Of a stretch of 64,000 nucleotides of DNA, positions 34,066 to 46,460 are shown piece by piece (position 1 is the stretch's first letter; each line of letters begins with the position of its first letter). Source of the stretch: Lophius americanus. Taxonomy: Eukaryota > Chordata > Actinopteri > Lophiiformes > Lophiidae. The notes under the pieces were generated by a model, which saw only the letters and a list, made by a program, of their open reading frames with translations, did not search any database and had not been told where the DNA came from. Made by a program: the position numbers and the translations under genes. The stretch is from NCBI GenBank assembly GCA_037951165.1, contig JBBDHG010000009.1, positions 7,777,001-7,841,000 of the forward strand, read 5' to 3'.

Positions 34066-37000
34066 ATGCTGAGAAGAAGTTGGTCTGGAGTTACATCCAG
34101 TGCTGAAAATGAAGTTGTCACCACGGCTATGGTGGACGCACAGACACAAACGGACCATGGGTCTGTGGACCACAAGGAGTGTCAGACTAGTAACCCTGTT
34201 TTAATGCACATAGATCTCAAACGGACACACTCCAAACTGAGACAATTGTCCCTGGTGGACGTAGATGGCTTGGTACCACCTTTCCTCCAGTTTGACCGAC
34301 AGGCACCTGGAAGAATCTCCACATCTCCCACTTTGAGGAGGATGAGGAGCACACGGCGTCCACTGGTGGATACCTTGGATCCTGTTGGGATGGGGAGCAC
34401 TCAGGAGGAATGCTCCACTGAAACAAGTCCTTTACCCCCGGCACACAGAGTGAAGTCTCCTCTTGCAGCCAGTCCCATATCTGATGGAGACACCTCTCCG
34501 GACCATCAGCTCATTTCATTCTCCGGTCAAAAGAGAACCAGATCATACAGATCAAAGACTTTTGACAATTGCGACTCTCCCAAGATCCAAGCATGTCACA
34601 GTGCTCACCCTACTCATAGTAAAAATTTTGGATTTCCTGATTGTGAAGTACAGGTGAGCTTTAAAAGTTGTATTAATTTTCATTGATGCATGTCTTCCTC
34701 TCTTTATTGTCTTGCAAACCTCTTCTTACCATCACCACTCTTGCTGCAGTCTGCGGACTATTTTTATTTAGAAATGAAGTGGTTACACATTCTCCCTTTG
34801 GGCCCCTATTCACCACAGTCAGTAGTCACTCAAAAAATGGAGGTGTCATTGAGTGATGGAGAGAGATAATGGGGAGATCTATTCATGAGCTCGCGATATT
34901 CAACCGAAAACATTCTCAATAGAGTCCGACATCCTCTTCAGATATCAGAGACTTCTGAATCCAAGCAACCACTTAAAACACTGACTCAAATTTGGATGTG
35001 TTTGCAAGTGATATACTGTTGTTGTTGTTAGCAGTGGGAAGTCTTTGTACCCCGTCTTGTCTCGTCCTCTTCCGCTTATCCGGGTCCGAGTTGCGGGGGC
35101 AGCCGTTTCAGGAGGGAAGCCCAATCTTTCCTCTCACCGGCCCAATTCCACCAACTCCTCTGGGAGGCTTCCAAGGCGTTCCCAGCTGTGAGATTTAATC
35201 TCTCCAGCGTGTCCTGGGTCTGCCCCGGGGTCTTCTCCCAGATAGACATACCCAAATCACCTCGACTGACTCTTCTCGATGCGGAGGAGCAGCTGCTCTA
35301 CTTTGAGCCTCTCCCAGATGTATGAGCTCCTCACCCTTTCTCAAAGGCTGAGCCCAGCCACCCTACGGAGAATATAGATGGTCCAGCATTCCACGACCAG
35401 GACAAAAATCCTGTATTTATTACAATCTGCACAAAAGATCGGGCTGTTGTGGCATGTAAATACTAAAAACTATAGAGAACTAAAGGAAAAAGTATTCACT
35501 GTATACAACCCGCCTGGAACTTGTTTTGATAATGCTGAAACTTCTCATCCTCATTGAGGTATGTAGGAAGTCATTAATCTGAGTACATTTAATTATTATC
35601 CATGTCTACAGCAAATAATAAAGTACCACTACATAGAATGGTTACAATTTTTAAATTTCAACTGATACATTATTTTTCTCATTTTGCAGGAGAAAGATCA
35701 CTTGTATAATAGGTAAGTGTACCTTGTACTGTTCTGCTTGACGTCTGTGTTCCGGGGTCAATGCTGGGCTTGAGTTTTAACTTTAACTGTCTGCACATGA
35801 ATGCATGTCAGGGGTGTTGTAAAATTTCCTGTAACTGAAATGATGGACTACATTGCTTGCATTTTTTGTCTCATCTACTCCAAAGTGATCCATTGCTGCC
35901 TGTTTCCAAAAAGTCTTTGTTAGACAATTTCATTAACACAAAGATTTGAAAGATAGTATAACATGTCACTCTGCCATTCCTGCTGCTCTCGCATTACTCT
36001 CGAGGGAGGATGACTGGTGGTGTAACGGTTTAAGGAACCCCATGGTGCATTTTTTAGCATTCACATCTTTGTTAATGGAGCATGAGCTTGGATGGTTAAG
36101 TTTTGAGAGTCCCATGGTTATGTATAGGCTACACAAACCCTCATTAAGGCAATTTTTTCTTACCATCACCCACACCCCTCCTAATGGGTTGCTGCAGTTC
36201 TTCACCTCACTGGATAATTAGGCAGCTATTGTCCCTGTAATGACACTTTGGAACTGTGCCTCTTACAGTAACTAGGCCCTTTGAGCCATTGATTGGGAGA
36301 GTATTGTTTTTGGGCATCATTATTTCTCTTGTATGGGGGGAACAAACATTTTTACCAGTACTTTGTGGCTGACACAGAGGAGCCTTTCTGAGAAACCATA
36401 AAACAGTAGGATGTTTTTGTACAGGGAGAAGCAGGCACTGACCTGGTTTAGAGGAATAATCGCCCATTTTCTTCATTTAAGAAAACATCTTTATCATCTG
36501 ACTATGCGTGTACAGCATTTGGAAAACGCGCGCAAATACCACATATTCAGGAAAACTTTTTGCCAAAGCCACAATACAAGTGTGTATTGTGCAGAGGACC
36601 CTTAAAAAGCAATGTACCTCCCTGATGTGCTTCATTTGAAAAAGTGTGTGTGTGTGACAGACAACTGCCATTTATGTTTAATATCAGTTGCTACACTGAT
36701 GAGACTCTTGTTCTCTAACATTAAGAAAATAACAAAACAACCTTTTGTTTCCGCATTACCTCAAGAAAACATGTTGTAGCTTTGGGTATGCTATGGTCAT
36801 CACATTTAAGTGGTTGTTTTCACCATTTTATCAAGTTTTGGAGTCCCATGTTAGCACGACGTGTAAGTGAATAGCCCAGAAATGAGAGACACACTATATG
36901 AAACCTGTAAAATATCTGTTCTACTCTTTAAATTAGACATTAAAAGGTTTGTCAGATGACGTCACTTTGAAGTTTGATGATGGACTTTTAGCACTTTGAG

Positions 37001-40000
37001 ATTTGATCCACATGTAAAGGGCGTTAATAAAATAAATCTATTATTATTGAAGTGTCCTCTGGAAGTACTTGTCGTTCTGCTGCGGCTTTTTCTCAAGTGT
37101 TGTGGCTTTTGCAGCATGTTTTCTTAATTGTGATGTGGTATTTGCAGCGTGTTCTCCAAATGCTGAGGATGTGCTGTGAAATTGATGATTATTTGGATTT
37201 GCTTTTGTTTTGCTGAGTTGCTATTGCCCCCTGTCAGCCTCTGTGGCCTTTACGTAGATATGAAGAGGATCAAATCCGTTGATAAGGTAGAATCAACTCA
37301 TTCTCACCAAAAGGCTGCGCCTGATGGTGAGGGAAAGAAAAGCTGGTGCATTCAGTTAAATCAAACTTGTCATGGAGGACACGTCTGTTCAGTTGTTAAC
37401 TAACTTTATCCACCAAGTGTAGAGGTCAGCCATGTGTCCTGTATGTGCATTTGATTTGGTCTCATTTGCATCAATACACACAGCAGAAGTACTGCAGCTG
37501 CTGTTTGAAGAAGTTTATGAGCTAGAAGAGGAAGAAAGTTCTTACTCTGATGTAATAATAGACAAAGAAGTGCGAGAATTGTTCCTGGTTTTGTACTTCC
37601 GTTTCAGTTTATTGTATTATAATAAACAGGAGTGTTTTGCGCTCACTTATAAGGACGTCTTTCTTATGGTCATGATGACCTTTGTGTTCTTCTCCCCTGT
37701 TATAATGAGTTTTGTTTCTTTTAAATGTAAAAGAAACAAATTGTAATGTTTTAAATCAGTCTTTCATCTGATACATTTCTCTTTTACCTGTGACCTCTGA
37801 GCAGTTACTCTTCTAGTGAAGAACAGAAAATATTGAGCAATTAAACTGCAGCATGTTGTGGCTCATTCACGGGCTTTCCATTAGTGCTCAAAGTGAAACT
37901 CACCTTTGGCTAAACCAGCCTGTCTGGTTGCTGTGCAGCTTTCTACAAAATTAAAATAAATAGAACTCACATGTTGGTTATGTATCAATTTGGACTGTGA
38001 TTGTAGGAATTGCATACGTCACTAATCAAGTCACGTTGTTTTTATCTTCGTAACGAACGTCTATGCAGCTATGCCCAGTGTCTATTTGGTCTGCATTAAA
38101 TAATTATCCTCATGCCACAAAGTGGGTGGGGGATAGAGGTATATGTTCCACCTGTCCTTGTTTGTGTGTGTAAATGCATATTCCTTCAAACTGAGCAGGT
38201 CCTCTAAATTTGTTTAGCAAATAGATTTTACCGGAGAACTGTAACATGTACGGTAATGATCACTAGATCTACCTATTTGATATTGCCCTCACTTCAATAA
38301 CATAAGTTTCATTATAAAATCATGAAAGACCATTTGGGCTTTCAGCAGTAAGGTACAAAGTAGAGGATGAATATAAACACTTGAGAAAAGTGTCAGAGTT
38401 TTGCCTGAGGTTAAAAAGGCATGCCAGTATTTTTCCAGCGGCAGCCATGTCTTGATTGCTTGCTCACAACACTGAGAGCTCGCCACCTTCCACACAGAGA
38501 AGGTGATCAAATAGCATCTACACATTCACAAACAGGACACCTAACAATAATCATGTATAATTAATTATGCTCATGTTAATAATTTGCTGCAGATGATATT
38601 TCACAGGAATTTTAAGCATGGCAAATGGCAAAAGGTATTCTGTTATTTCTTGTGGCTTGTCCTAAGTCTATTCTCTTTATGCTGTATTACATTTGAAGTC
38701 ACACAATGATGATTTTTGGAACGGTGAATTTCTTATGTCCGATTGACATTTTGAAAATTATAAGCATTTTCTAGTAGTTTCAACCATGGTGTGCTGGTCA
38801 GCCATCAGGAGTTGAAGATCATCTGAAGAAATTAACCTGTTATCTGTTTCCTCAGGCTTCAGGAAAGGAGACGGAGCTCTGTCGTGGTCAGCCTGCCTGG
38901 ATTAGATGTTTCACCAGGGGATCTTTTTGTATCCAATGGAGCAGCTGACATATTGAATAGTTCGAATTTCTCTGGTAAAATCCTGTGTATTTTATCAAGC
39001 TTTAAAGGTGTAATTTCTTACCCTTTGAACTAAGTGGCTGATTTAACCCTATCAATCCCAGTAAAGTGTGCCATTTTCAGTTATTCTTCCTCATGAACCG
39101 ATCCATGTGTCGATTATAGACACATAAACAGCCAAAGTCCATATACAAAAATGAGTTATCATGCTTTTTGATTACATCTCCTCATTAAAACATGTGCGTT
39201 CTAAAAGGGTTTCCCCATCTCCATCGTGAAGAAAGTCTGACATGTTCACTAAATAATTTCTGCTGTTTAGTCGCTGAAGCTTTTACAAACCCTTCACACA
39301 CTTGACCCATAGAGTCTGAAGATTTGAAAAGAAATTGACATTTATGCATGTTCTAAATGTCAGTTTCACCTAAACTTATCACTCTGGAGTTCTGTTCTGT
39401 ATCTGAGCTTCTTTACTTTAAAACTACAGCTTTTGAATGAATCTTGTAGAATAATTAGTCTACATTTATACATTAATAATAAATTTCTGACCGAACACGC
39501 TGATGTTAACAATAAACTTTTCTTTATTTAACAACTCAGATATTCTGAAATACATCAATTTAATGCATATGAAGCTAATGAGATTTGAGAGGCTGATGGC
39601 ATTGACAAGAGTTTTCGATCTGAGGTTCAAAGGGTTTCATTCCAAGTGTACAGGTGTTCATTATGTCTAGGTGTTTCACTTGATGCGTGTTAGCAGGGTG
39701 TGTCTCTGTGGTGCAAAACTGTAAATCCCATCCAAAAAGTGAAAGACAACTCTATTGTGCTGATTCCTCTGAAACCTAAGTGTTCATATTTTCAAAATAT
39801 AACAGAACTATTTACAATTACCATTAACCAGTTTTAATCTTCATTCTTTAAAATTTGGCTTGTATGCCTAATTAGTATGTTTTATGGTTTTTACAGATAC
39901 TAAGAAGTCAAAGTGGCCTTTTTCAAGGCGTAGTACGGTAGGTGTATTGTCTGTTGGTTTTTGCTGTGAATGGATGATGGCCACCGATTATTTGTTTGTC

Positions 40001-43000
40001 ATTTGTTTTGATTTGCTCTGATTAAGCCATGAGCAGTTGGTTTGTACATTGTTCTCTGACCCACTTCTCAAAGCAGATTAACGTGGTTCCTTTTATCCCA
40101 TTTGGCCCTTTTGTAAATTTTCAACAACTGAACTGCAGAACTTGAACCAAACTTAGAGGTTTAGTTTAGGTTTCTCATCATTTGAAGAGATATTTGACCA
40201 AATAACAAATCTGCAAACTAGTCATTTCCCCTTGATTAATCAACACACTTCCCCAAATCTGCCTAACTCTGTGACTTGTACTCCATGTTTCAGACTAAAG
40301 GGAAGTCGCAAACGGGCACAGCATCAGATATAGAAAAATATCTTTCAACATTACAGATTCCTGCCTGGAGAAACTCTGACTTTCATAGGTATAAGGTGAG
40401 AAAGAGAAGTGAACAGTGTCAGAGGTGAAACCTAGCTGGCTGTTATGAAAATCATGTAGACTCAGACTGTGTAATCAACCCTAATCCAAGCAAACGATAT
40501 GTGTGAACATCTGAGATTCAGATTTTCTTGTGCAAACAGATGCCGTTGTTTAACGAGTGACTCAGAAATAACAGGACAGCAGAAGGAAATTCCTGGAGCG
40601 TTAATATGACACAAACTGTGCAAGTACCACAATTTCTAGACAGTAACCGATCAGGTCAACACTGCACGTGTATAAACAAACCCTGACAGACTTGAGTAGG
40701 TGCGGTGGTAGGAACTGTACAGTGACATTAGTTCACACCAGTAAAAAAACTATATTCTCCCAGTCTCTCTTCTGATCACTTCTTTTCTGCTGTCCCTGTG
40801 TAGGACTACTCTGTGGCGGACTTCCTTCGGAATCAATCTTTCGAGTTGAGCACCTATTCTTCTCCTCAGGGCCTAAAGAGACAGGAGGCCATCTGGGAGC
40901 TGTTCACTAGCGAGTGTGTTTATTTCCTGGATCAACTTATGGTTCTTAAAGAGGTGACTGTAGCTCTTCATAATGTAAAAAAAAATACACTCAAACAATT
41001 ATTGCACAACCAAAAAATGCACCAAACTTCACTGAGTTCACTGCCTTGAGTAAATTCTCTTTGGTCCATTAAATGGGTTCCATTCTTTCCAGCAGCTAAT
41101 TAGAATTTAAGTGTTAGCACAACAGACTGAACTTGTTTCCTCTGACTGTTCCTTTCAGGTGTTCTCTGCTGCACTCACACAACTGCAGAATAGGAACTGC
41201 CTGGCTGATATCGACTCCTGGAGGCTCTTTGCAAACCTCAAAGAACTTTGCCTGGTGAGACACAATACCAATAAGTAGCACTAGTTTTGGCTGTTTTACG
41301 TAAATGATTATGAAACGCCGGTAGCCCTCAGCATTAAACCAAACATTTTTTATTTTACAGTTCTTTCTCATACTCTTGAAAAGATGTCCAATAATTAATT
41401 ATTATAAACCTCTATTAAACTTAGAAAGCCTCATTCAGATTAAAAACCTCTCTTGCAAGAACACCCAGGCGCGGTGTTAGAGGCACTAATACAATTGAGA
41501 AACACGCTACAGAAGACAGATTACGCAATACTTTGTATGCCGCAAAAATTGGAATTATAATCATAAACAAACTTTTTAATTCTCATGCAAAATATTTACT
41601 ACCTAGAGAGACAACCTAAAAGGGTATTAAATAACGTCACGTCTGACAAATGAAGCCATGAGGACTGTACCTACTCATCCTTCATTCATTACTTCATCAT
41701 GCGTCTTATTGTATTGTTCATAATTATGGGTGTCTTTAGTGAAACTAAACTCACTTTTGTTTTTGTCTGGACTTGTGATGACCTGTGACTATTGAGTTCT
41801 GCATCGTTAATTGCAAATTATATTTTTTGTTTTAACTTTTGCACGTTCGTATGCATGTATGCATGCATGCATGCATGCATGCATGCATACCAAACGGCTA
41901 ATGTGGTGAATGAATACAAACATGTCAGACAGAAGAAAAGCAGAATATCTGATATACAGAAATTTAAAATAAACCTGGTTGACGGAAATCATTGTTGTGC
42001 GTAGTAAACATACAGGACTTTTGGAAGCCAAAACAAACACAAGACAGACAAAATACTGCACACACTCAGCTTTAGTTTCATTCAGGATTCTAATTGGGGC
42101 AAGGTGAGCCATGTAATAATCCCAGGTTGTTGGTACCACCATTGAACTTTCAAATTTGTACAAACTGCTGTGTGGTAACCTTTGACATGGAGTGTTTTCT
42201 ACTGCAGGTGAGCTTTGGTTTCTTGAACAACCTCCTTGAGGTCATCAAAAACAGCCTGGAGATGACTGAAAGTGGCGGGCCTACCCTGCTAGAGCTGCTG
42301 AGCAAGGCAAGTGTGTCTCACATGAAGATATGCAAACACATTTGTCATTTTTACAGTAGGGCACATTAGAAAATGTTAAATAAATTGTTGTAGATGTAAG
42401 AAATGTTTTGATGGTAAAACACTCCAATAGGACAGAAAATGCGTTTTGTTCTTGAGTGTTATATCAGTTCCAATCGTGAAAGATAATGCTAATTATAAAC
42501 ATGTGAAAATTACCTAAATAATAGAAACTTCCTGACTGTGATGTGAAATGAAGTCACACGAAGCAGACATGAGGAGATGTTTGTCTTTCCAGTGGCTGGA
42601 GAATAATCATCACACATATTCTTGTAATTTTTGTTCTTGCACCCAGATGGTGTATTTCCTTTTATGATCTATTTATCTGCTGTTTAATGGTTGATATGAA
42701 CCAGTCAGTGTCCTGATATTTATACAACACTCCTATCTGCACAGGCTTTCCAGGATAGCATATGTCACTGCCTGCAGAAGTACTGTCTCAACTACTCTGC
42801 CGCTCTGCTTTATCTGGACAACCTGAAGCTCAGAGAGGACTTTGGATTTTACGTGAAGGTAAAAGAGGGAAATCCCATAGAGGGCCTAAGTTGTATGCGT
42901 GAGTCAGAGTGGTGCCAAGAACGGCATGTACCTTGACAACGCAGCAGGCTGCTTGTGTGACAACATACAGGAAAATGGCTGTCTAAACGGCAATGAAGCA

Positions 43001-46000
43001 GCTCCGTGTCCATGTGGCCTGCCAGAAAAAGGAATGTCACCGTTTGTCCCATGTGAAACTTTACCTGTTATCATGCTCATGTACTCGTTTTGCCTTTTTT
43101 TTGTTTTTGTTTTGGTCTTAGATTGTGCTTATCTTCACACGCTCCCCCACGCCCATTGTCCCTCAGTTCTAAAATACAGTGACACGTTCTTTCACTCCTC
43201 TGACCTTCTTTTACTTCCTCTCACCCTCTGTCTCTTTTTTCCCCAGTGGTGTGAGAGAAATGAACAATGCCGGAGGCTTCAGTTGCGCGACCTGTTGGTG
43301 GCACCATTGCAGAGACTGACTCGATACCCGTTGTTGTTGCGGAATTTGGCAAAGAAGTGCCTGGAAGAGGATGAGACCAGAGGCCTGCAGATTATAATCG
43401 AACAAGTGGAAACGTCTATATGTGAGTAGTCATAACACTTGTTCACACACTTAATGGATTGAACAGTGATAATCTAAACAAGTGGATCTCAATCATTTGT
43501 CAGTAATGTATTCCTTGAATTATTTTTCATTTTTATAGCCAAGTTCCCATTGATCAGCATAAAAGATGTTTTGTAGGAAAAATGTGTTTGAAGACGTATA
43601 GTACAGGGTTGGCCATCAGATTATAATTTATTAATTACACACTGCACTTATGTCACATTTAAATGTTTACAATCCATCACTATATTCATTACAAATCTTT
43701 TTGTCATCAAAATTAGAAATGGGGGAGGGTGTAGCTCAGAAGATAGAATGGAAGTACTTGAGGTAGACGCCAAAGCCCAGTTTCTTCCCCAGGCGCTTTA
43801 TAGGGGCGATGAGCTGCTCCTGAGGGATGGGTCTAACATAGAGAAATAGTTCTCATTGGTGTCCTGTAAATATTCTGTATAACAAAAGCGATTATAGTTA
43901 GTAAAACACAATAATCCTTATTAAATAGCATTGACCTTACAATTTTTTCACTATGTTTTTACTTCTGTTTTCTCACAGTGAACATGTTTGTAATTAAAAC
44001 AATAGGGGGGGCTCCGTAGAGCGCTACTGATCTATACCATCAGAAAATTTCCGCACTGACTCATCACGGATTTGATGTTGCGCCAGTCCGGGTCCCTTCA
44101 GCTGCTGCTGATGAGCCGATTCTTCCACTGAGCCTCGAGTGATTGTTTTTTAAATCATGTGTGCGGTCATCACATGTCAACACAAACATAGCAAACATGT
44201 GACTTATCTCTTGTGGCAGCCAGGGGTACTGACCTCTCATTCTTGACAGCAGGCCTCTGCCTGCAGAGCCACTGTAGCAGTTTACTCTGTTACTAGACAG
44301 ATGGGCTGTGACAAATATACTGCAGCGCTACACCTCAGTTCAACCTATAATCACACAAACATGTTGGCTGCTTTGGCTCACCAAACTTCAATGCCACACT
44401 TTCTCAGAGTCGTTAAAGAGGTGTGGCAGAGTTGGAGAGATTAAAATGATGTTCTGAGCAATGTGCCCTGGGTGTGATTCTTGAAGGTATTTTCATTCTA
44501 AAAATATTAAGCATTGATTCAACTCTGCTTCCAGGTGATTTGGAGGGAAAGGTGAAGTGGCTGGATAACTATCAGAAGGTGAAACAGTTGAGAGACGCCC
44601 TGGTGTGGCTGCCTGTGTGGGAGAGAGACAAGTGTGCCTTCGTCCCTGAGGTTTGTCTGCTTATGCATTATTATTTTCCAATATCTTTCGGTGCAGATTA
44701 TATGACTCATGTATCTGGGTATGAAATCGGATGTCTTGAAAGCAAATAAATTATTTCACAGTATTCACATTTTATATTACATCCGGTCGTATTATTTTTA
44801 ACAGATATTTCAGCATCTCTTTAAGTGTAAGGATTGGAAAATATTCCCCTTACCTGACCGACAGCTTCTCTTTCAGAATCTGAAACATCTTTTAAAAGCT
44901 GTCACTCTGGAGAATCTCATTTCTCACAGGAGTCTGCTGCATGAAGGGAAACTGGTGATCACAGGTGTGTGCAGATGGCAACATTCCCAACATGCTTGAC
45001 ATGCTCAGTAGTTCCAGCTGAGCAAAGTCTTACACAGTCTATCTTTTTGTAATGACTAGAGAACACAAAGCTGGTCGACATTTATCTATTCCTGTTTGAC
45101 GAATTTCTGCTGATTACAAAAATAAAGAGAAGCAAGAAGGTACGTCACTCTGATCTCCATCTGATCGTCACTGCAGTATGTTCATAGCATGTTCATAGTG
45201 TTCTGCCTTCCTGTGCAGAGATCCATCAGTTCAGAGCAGAATCCCCTGAGGCTGCCCCAGAACCTTGAGCTGGATCAGCTGCTAAAGGAGGGATGCACCT
45301 TCACCATTCTGGACCAACCCATATCTCTAGACAGACTCCAGCTTAGGAATATTGATCAGCTCAACGCCTCAAGTACTAACTACATTTTAAACCTTTCTTG
45401 TTGACTTGCACAATGGAGATTGCTAATTGAGTCAGATGTAGTGGATGGTTTTGGATAATTTATATCGGTCACACAGAAGAATCAAAACTTAATGCTTGGC
45501 CTTGATAAGCCTGTTTCAATCAGTTTCCTATAATTAAGAAATTGTGCTTCCTTTGCAGCATCTGGTCTTCCTCATTCTTTCATCATCACGCACCAGAACC
45601 GCTACCAGCAATGCATCAGTGCATTCATCCTGCAAGCTGCCTCAGAAGCTGCCAAGGTAGGCTTGCCTCAACCATGGATTTTAAGAAGGCCATTACATAC
45701 ATACCATCACATGCAGATGTGGATTCCCAATCATAGCCACACATTTCTCCTCTGAAACATCACCCCGATTTCACTGATAAAAATCACTGAAATACAAAAT
45801 TATATTTGCTTATACACCCAGTCATTCCTTAACCTCTTCTTTTAACATGATAGACTATACTGGACACGTTTTGTTCATTAAAATATATATTGCATCTACA
45901 TGTTTAACTTTATAAATTGTGCTAAAATATTTCTGCATGTTAAAGTTTGACTCTTTGATATAGCGATGCCTCATCTAAACTCATGTGCAACGTAGCTATA

Positions 46001-46165
46001 CAAAAAGGTAAATCAACATCATCTGAGCTAATAATTCTCCATTACTTTCTTCAGAGAGAGTGGATGTCAAAGATAGAGGGCGCAGTGCAGGCACTGCTGA
46101 AGCTGGACTCTCAGCAGCCTCGGGTCAAGAGCTCCTCCTTGTGGCTGGAGTCCTCACAGATCTGA
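34066..46165 (+). CDS. plekhg7: PLEKHG7, pleckstrin homology and RhoGEF domain-containing family G member 7
   Basis: The product is a Dbl-family guanine nucleotide exchange factor-type protein. Such proteins load GTP onto Rho GTPases through a DH domain, with a PH domain beside it for membrane binding. Exons: 34066-34653, 35690-35712, 38856-38974, 39897-39937, 40294-40395, 40804-40953, 41159-41254, 42208-42306, 42745-42858, 43247-43421, 44535-44650, 44877-44964, 45060-45139, 45219-45372, 45559-45656, 46055-46165. They sum to 2,154 nt, 717 residues plus TGA, all in frame. The first ATG has A at -3 and opens a 196-codon exon. The RRRSSVVVSLPGLDVSPGDL motif and the position beside EEA1 identify member 7. 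Introns are short (80-3,150 bp). One intron has a GC donor and one exon is only 23 bp. Exact GTPase target unknown from sequence. Confidence 0.93.
35040..35400. repeat. Rex/Babar-like LINE fragment in PLEKHG7 intron 1
   Basis: A GC-rich block includes CTTATCCGGGTCCGAGTTGCGGGGGCAG, CTCTCCAGCGTGTCCTGGGTCTGCCCCGGGG and GATGCGGAGGAGCAGCTGCTCTACTT. It resembles a very common teleost LINE-derived repeat and stands out from the AT-rich intron. No open frame remains. The family name is from memory. Confidence 0.55.
35713..38855. other. plekhg7: PLEKHG7 intron 2 (about 3.1 kb)
   Basis: The longest PLEKHG7 intron. It contains the LINE tail at 36983-37049 and an open frame at 37432-37746 that I do not consider a gene. 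The rest is AT-rich with no recognised feature. Confidence 0.6.
36983..37049 (+). mobile_element. L2/CR1-like LINE 3' tail, copy 3
   Basis: TTTTAGCACTTTGAGATTTGATCCACATGTAAAGGGCGTTAATAAAATAAATCTATTATTATT is the plus-strand counterpart of the 3' tails of the two LINE copies in ITPR2 introns, with a short (ATT)n end. Only the last 60-70 bp remain. Confidence 0.75.
41255..42207. other. plekhg7: PLEKHG7 intron 7
   Basis: A 950-bp intron. It holds the TGCA tandem repeat at 41850-41890 and otherwise no recognised feature. Confidence 0.6.
41850..41890. repeat. (GCAT)n tetranucleotide repeat
   Basis: About ten units of the self-complementary tetramer GCAT, with one GTAT variant near the start. The whole tract is alternating purine-pyrimidine and palindromic. 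Confidence 0.95.
42307..42308 (+). other. plekhg7: GC splice donor of PLEKHG7 intron 8
   Basis: Exon 8 ends LLSK (AAG) and is followed by GCAAGT, the best known form of GC donor. It joins in frame to AFQDSICHC of exon 9. The nearby GTGTGT would shift the frame. Confidence 0.92.
43422..44534. other. plekhg7: PLEKHG7 intron 10, with a SINE
   Basis: A 1.1-kb intron in the middle of the DH-coding region. It includes the SINE-like element at 43719-43870. A G-rich block at about 44005-44030 shares TAGAGCGCTACTGA with 47028-47041 and may be another worn repeat. Confidence 0.55.
43719..43870 (+). mobile_element. tRNA-derived SINE-like element
   Basis: The head GGTGTAGCTCAGAAGATAGAATGG looks like a tRNA A-box region. 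The body GGCGCTTTATAGGGGCGATGAGCTGCTCC, GGGATGGGTCTAAC and AGAGAAATAG matches the fragment at 32130-32185. Diverged from the consensus; the B box is weak. Confidence 0.6.
44877..46165 (+). other. plekhg7: PLEKHG7 PH domain and C-terminus (residues 542-717)
   Basis: Exons 12-16 encode a PH-like fold. Strands are LLHEGKLVIT, DIYLFLFDEFLLITKIKR and CTFTILDQPISLDRLQL. SFIITHQNRYQQCISAFILQ follows, then the closing helix EREWMSKIEGAVQALLKLD-like in exon 16, which carries the usual PH-domain tryptophan. The protein stops 18 residues after this helix at TGA 46163-46165. Confidence 0.85.
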
Positions 46166-46460
46166 CCCATCAACTGCCCCAGACACCCTCTGACAGGACC
46201 CTACAGTAAAAGTGCGGCACTGCACCGTCTCCTCGACATGTTAGCGTTTTAACAAAAATGTTTGCCTTCATTGCAGTAGTGTACAATGAATGAATGACTG
46301 ATAATTTGGTAAGTTATTGTTAAATGTCTTTATCCTTTTGAAGAACTCTCATTACTGACTTAACCAAACAACTTCACTTATCAAGATGAATTTCTATAAG
46401 CATGATGCATTTTTGAAACTTGAAATTGTCTACAAGAATAAAAACAGCACAGGAGTAAAT
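46166..46460 (+). terminator. plekhg7: PLEKHG7 3' UTR and polyadenylation signal
   Basis: After the TGA there is a short 3' UTR. A canonical AATAAA lies at 46437-46442, so cleavage is expected near 46455-46465. Confidence 0.7.

Larger units (their letters stand above)
34066..40395 (+). other. plekhg7: PLEKHG7 N-terminal region (residues 1-291)
   Basis: The first exon encodes a Ser/Thr/Arg-rich, probably disordered stretch with no clear domain (for example KRTHSKLRQLSLVDVDG and TLRRMRSTRRPL). It is followed by the 23-bp exon EKDHLYN(R) and the conserved RRRSSVVVSLPGLDVSPGDL block in exon 3. A basic linker (KKSKWPFSRRST) comes from the 41-bp exon 4. The SRRST and RRRSSV sequences could be kinase sites, but that is only pattern. 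Confidence 0.85.
40804..44650 (+). other. plekhg7: PLEKHG7 DH (RhoGEF) domain, about residues 303-520
   Basis: Conserved region 1 is GLKRQEAIWELFTSECVYF in exon 6. The middle helices are in exons 7-9 (FLNNLLEVIKNSLEM, YSAALLYLDNLK). Conserved region 3 is LRDLLVAPLQRLTRYPLLLR in exon 10 (residues 457-476), with the P-x-QR-hTRYPLLL pattern shared by active DH domains. The last helix is in exon 11 (WLDNYQKVKQLRDALVWLPV). Nothing obviously inactivating is seen. Confidence 0.9.

Noticed and set aside
37432..37746. 104-codon open frame with an acidic stretch and a hydrophobic end in PLEKHG7 intron 2
   Set aside because: Composition is typical of AT-rich intron DNA. It matches nothing I know, and the spliced PLEKHG7 frame is complete without it.
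44806..44876. An earlier acceptor for PLEKHG7 exon 12 (TTTTAACAG before ATATTTCAG)
   Set aside because: It adds 71 nt, which breaks the frame. The acceptor at 44876 gives PE-NLKHLL in phase.
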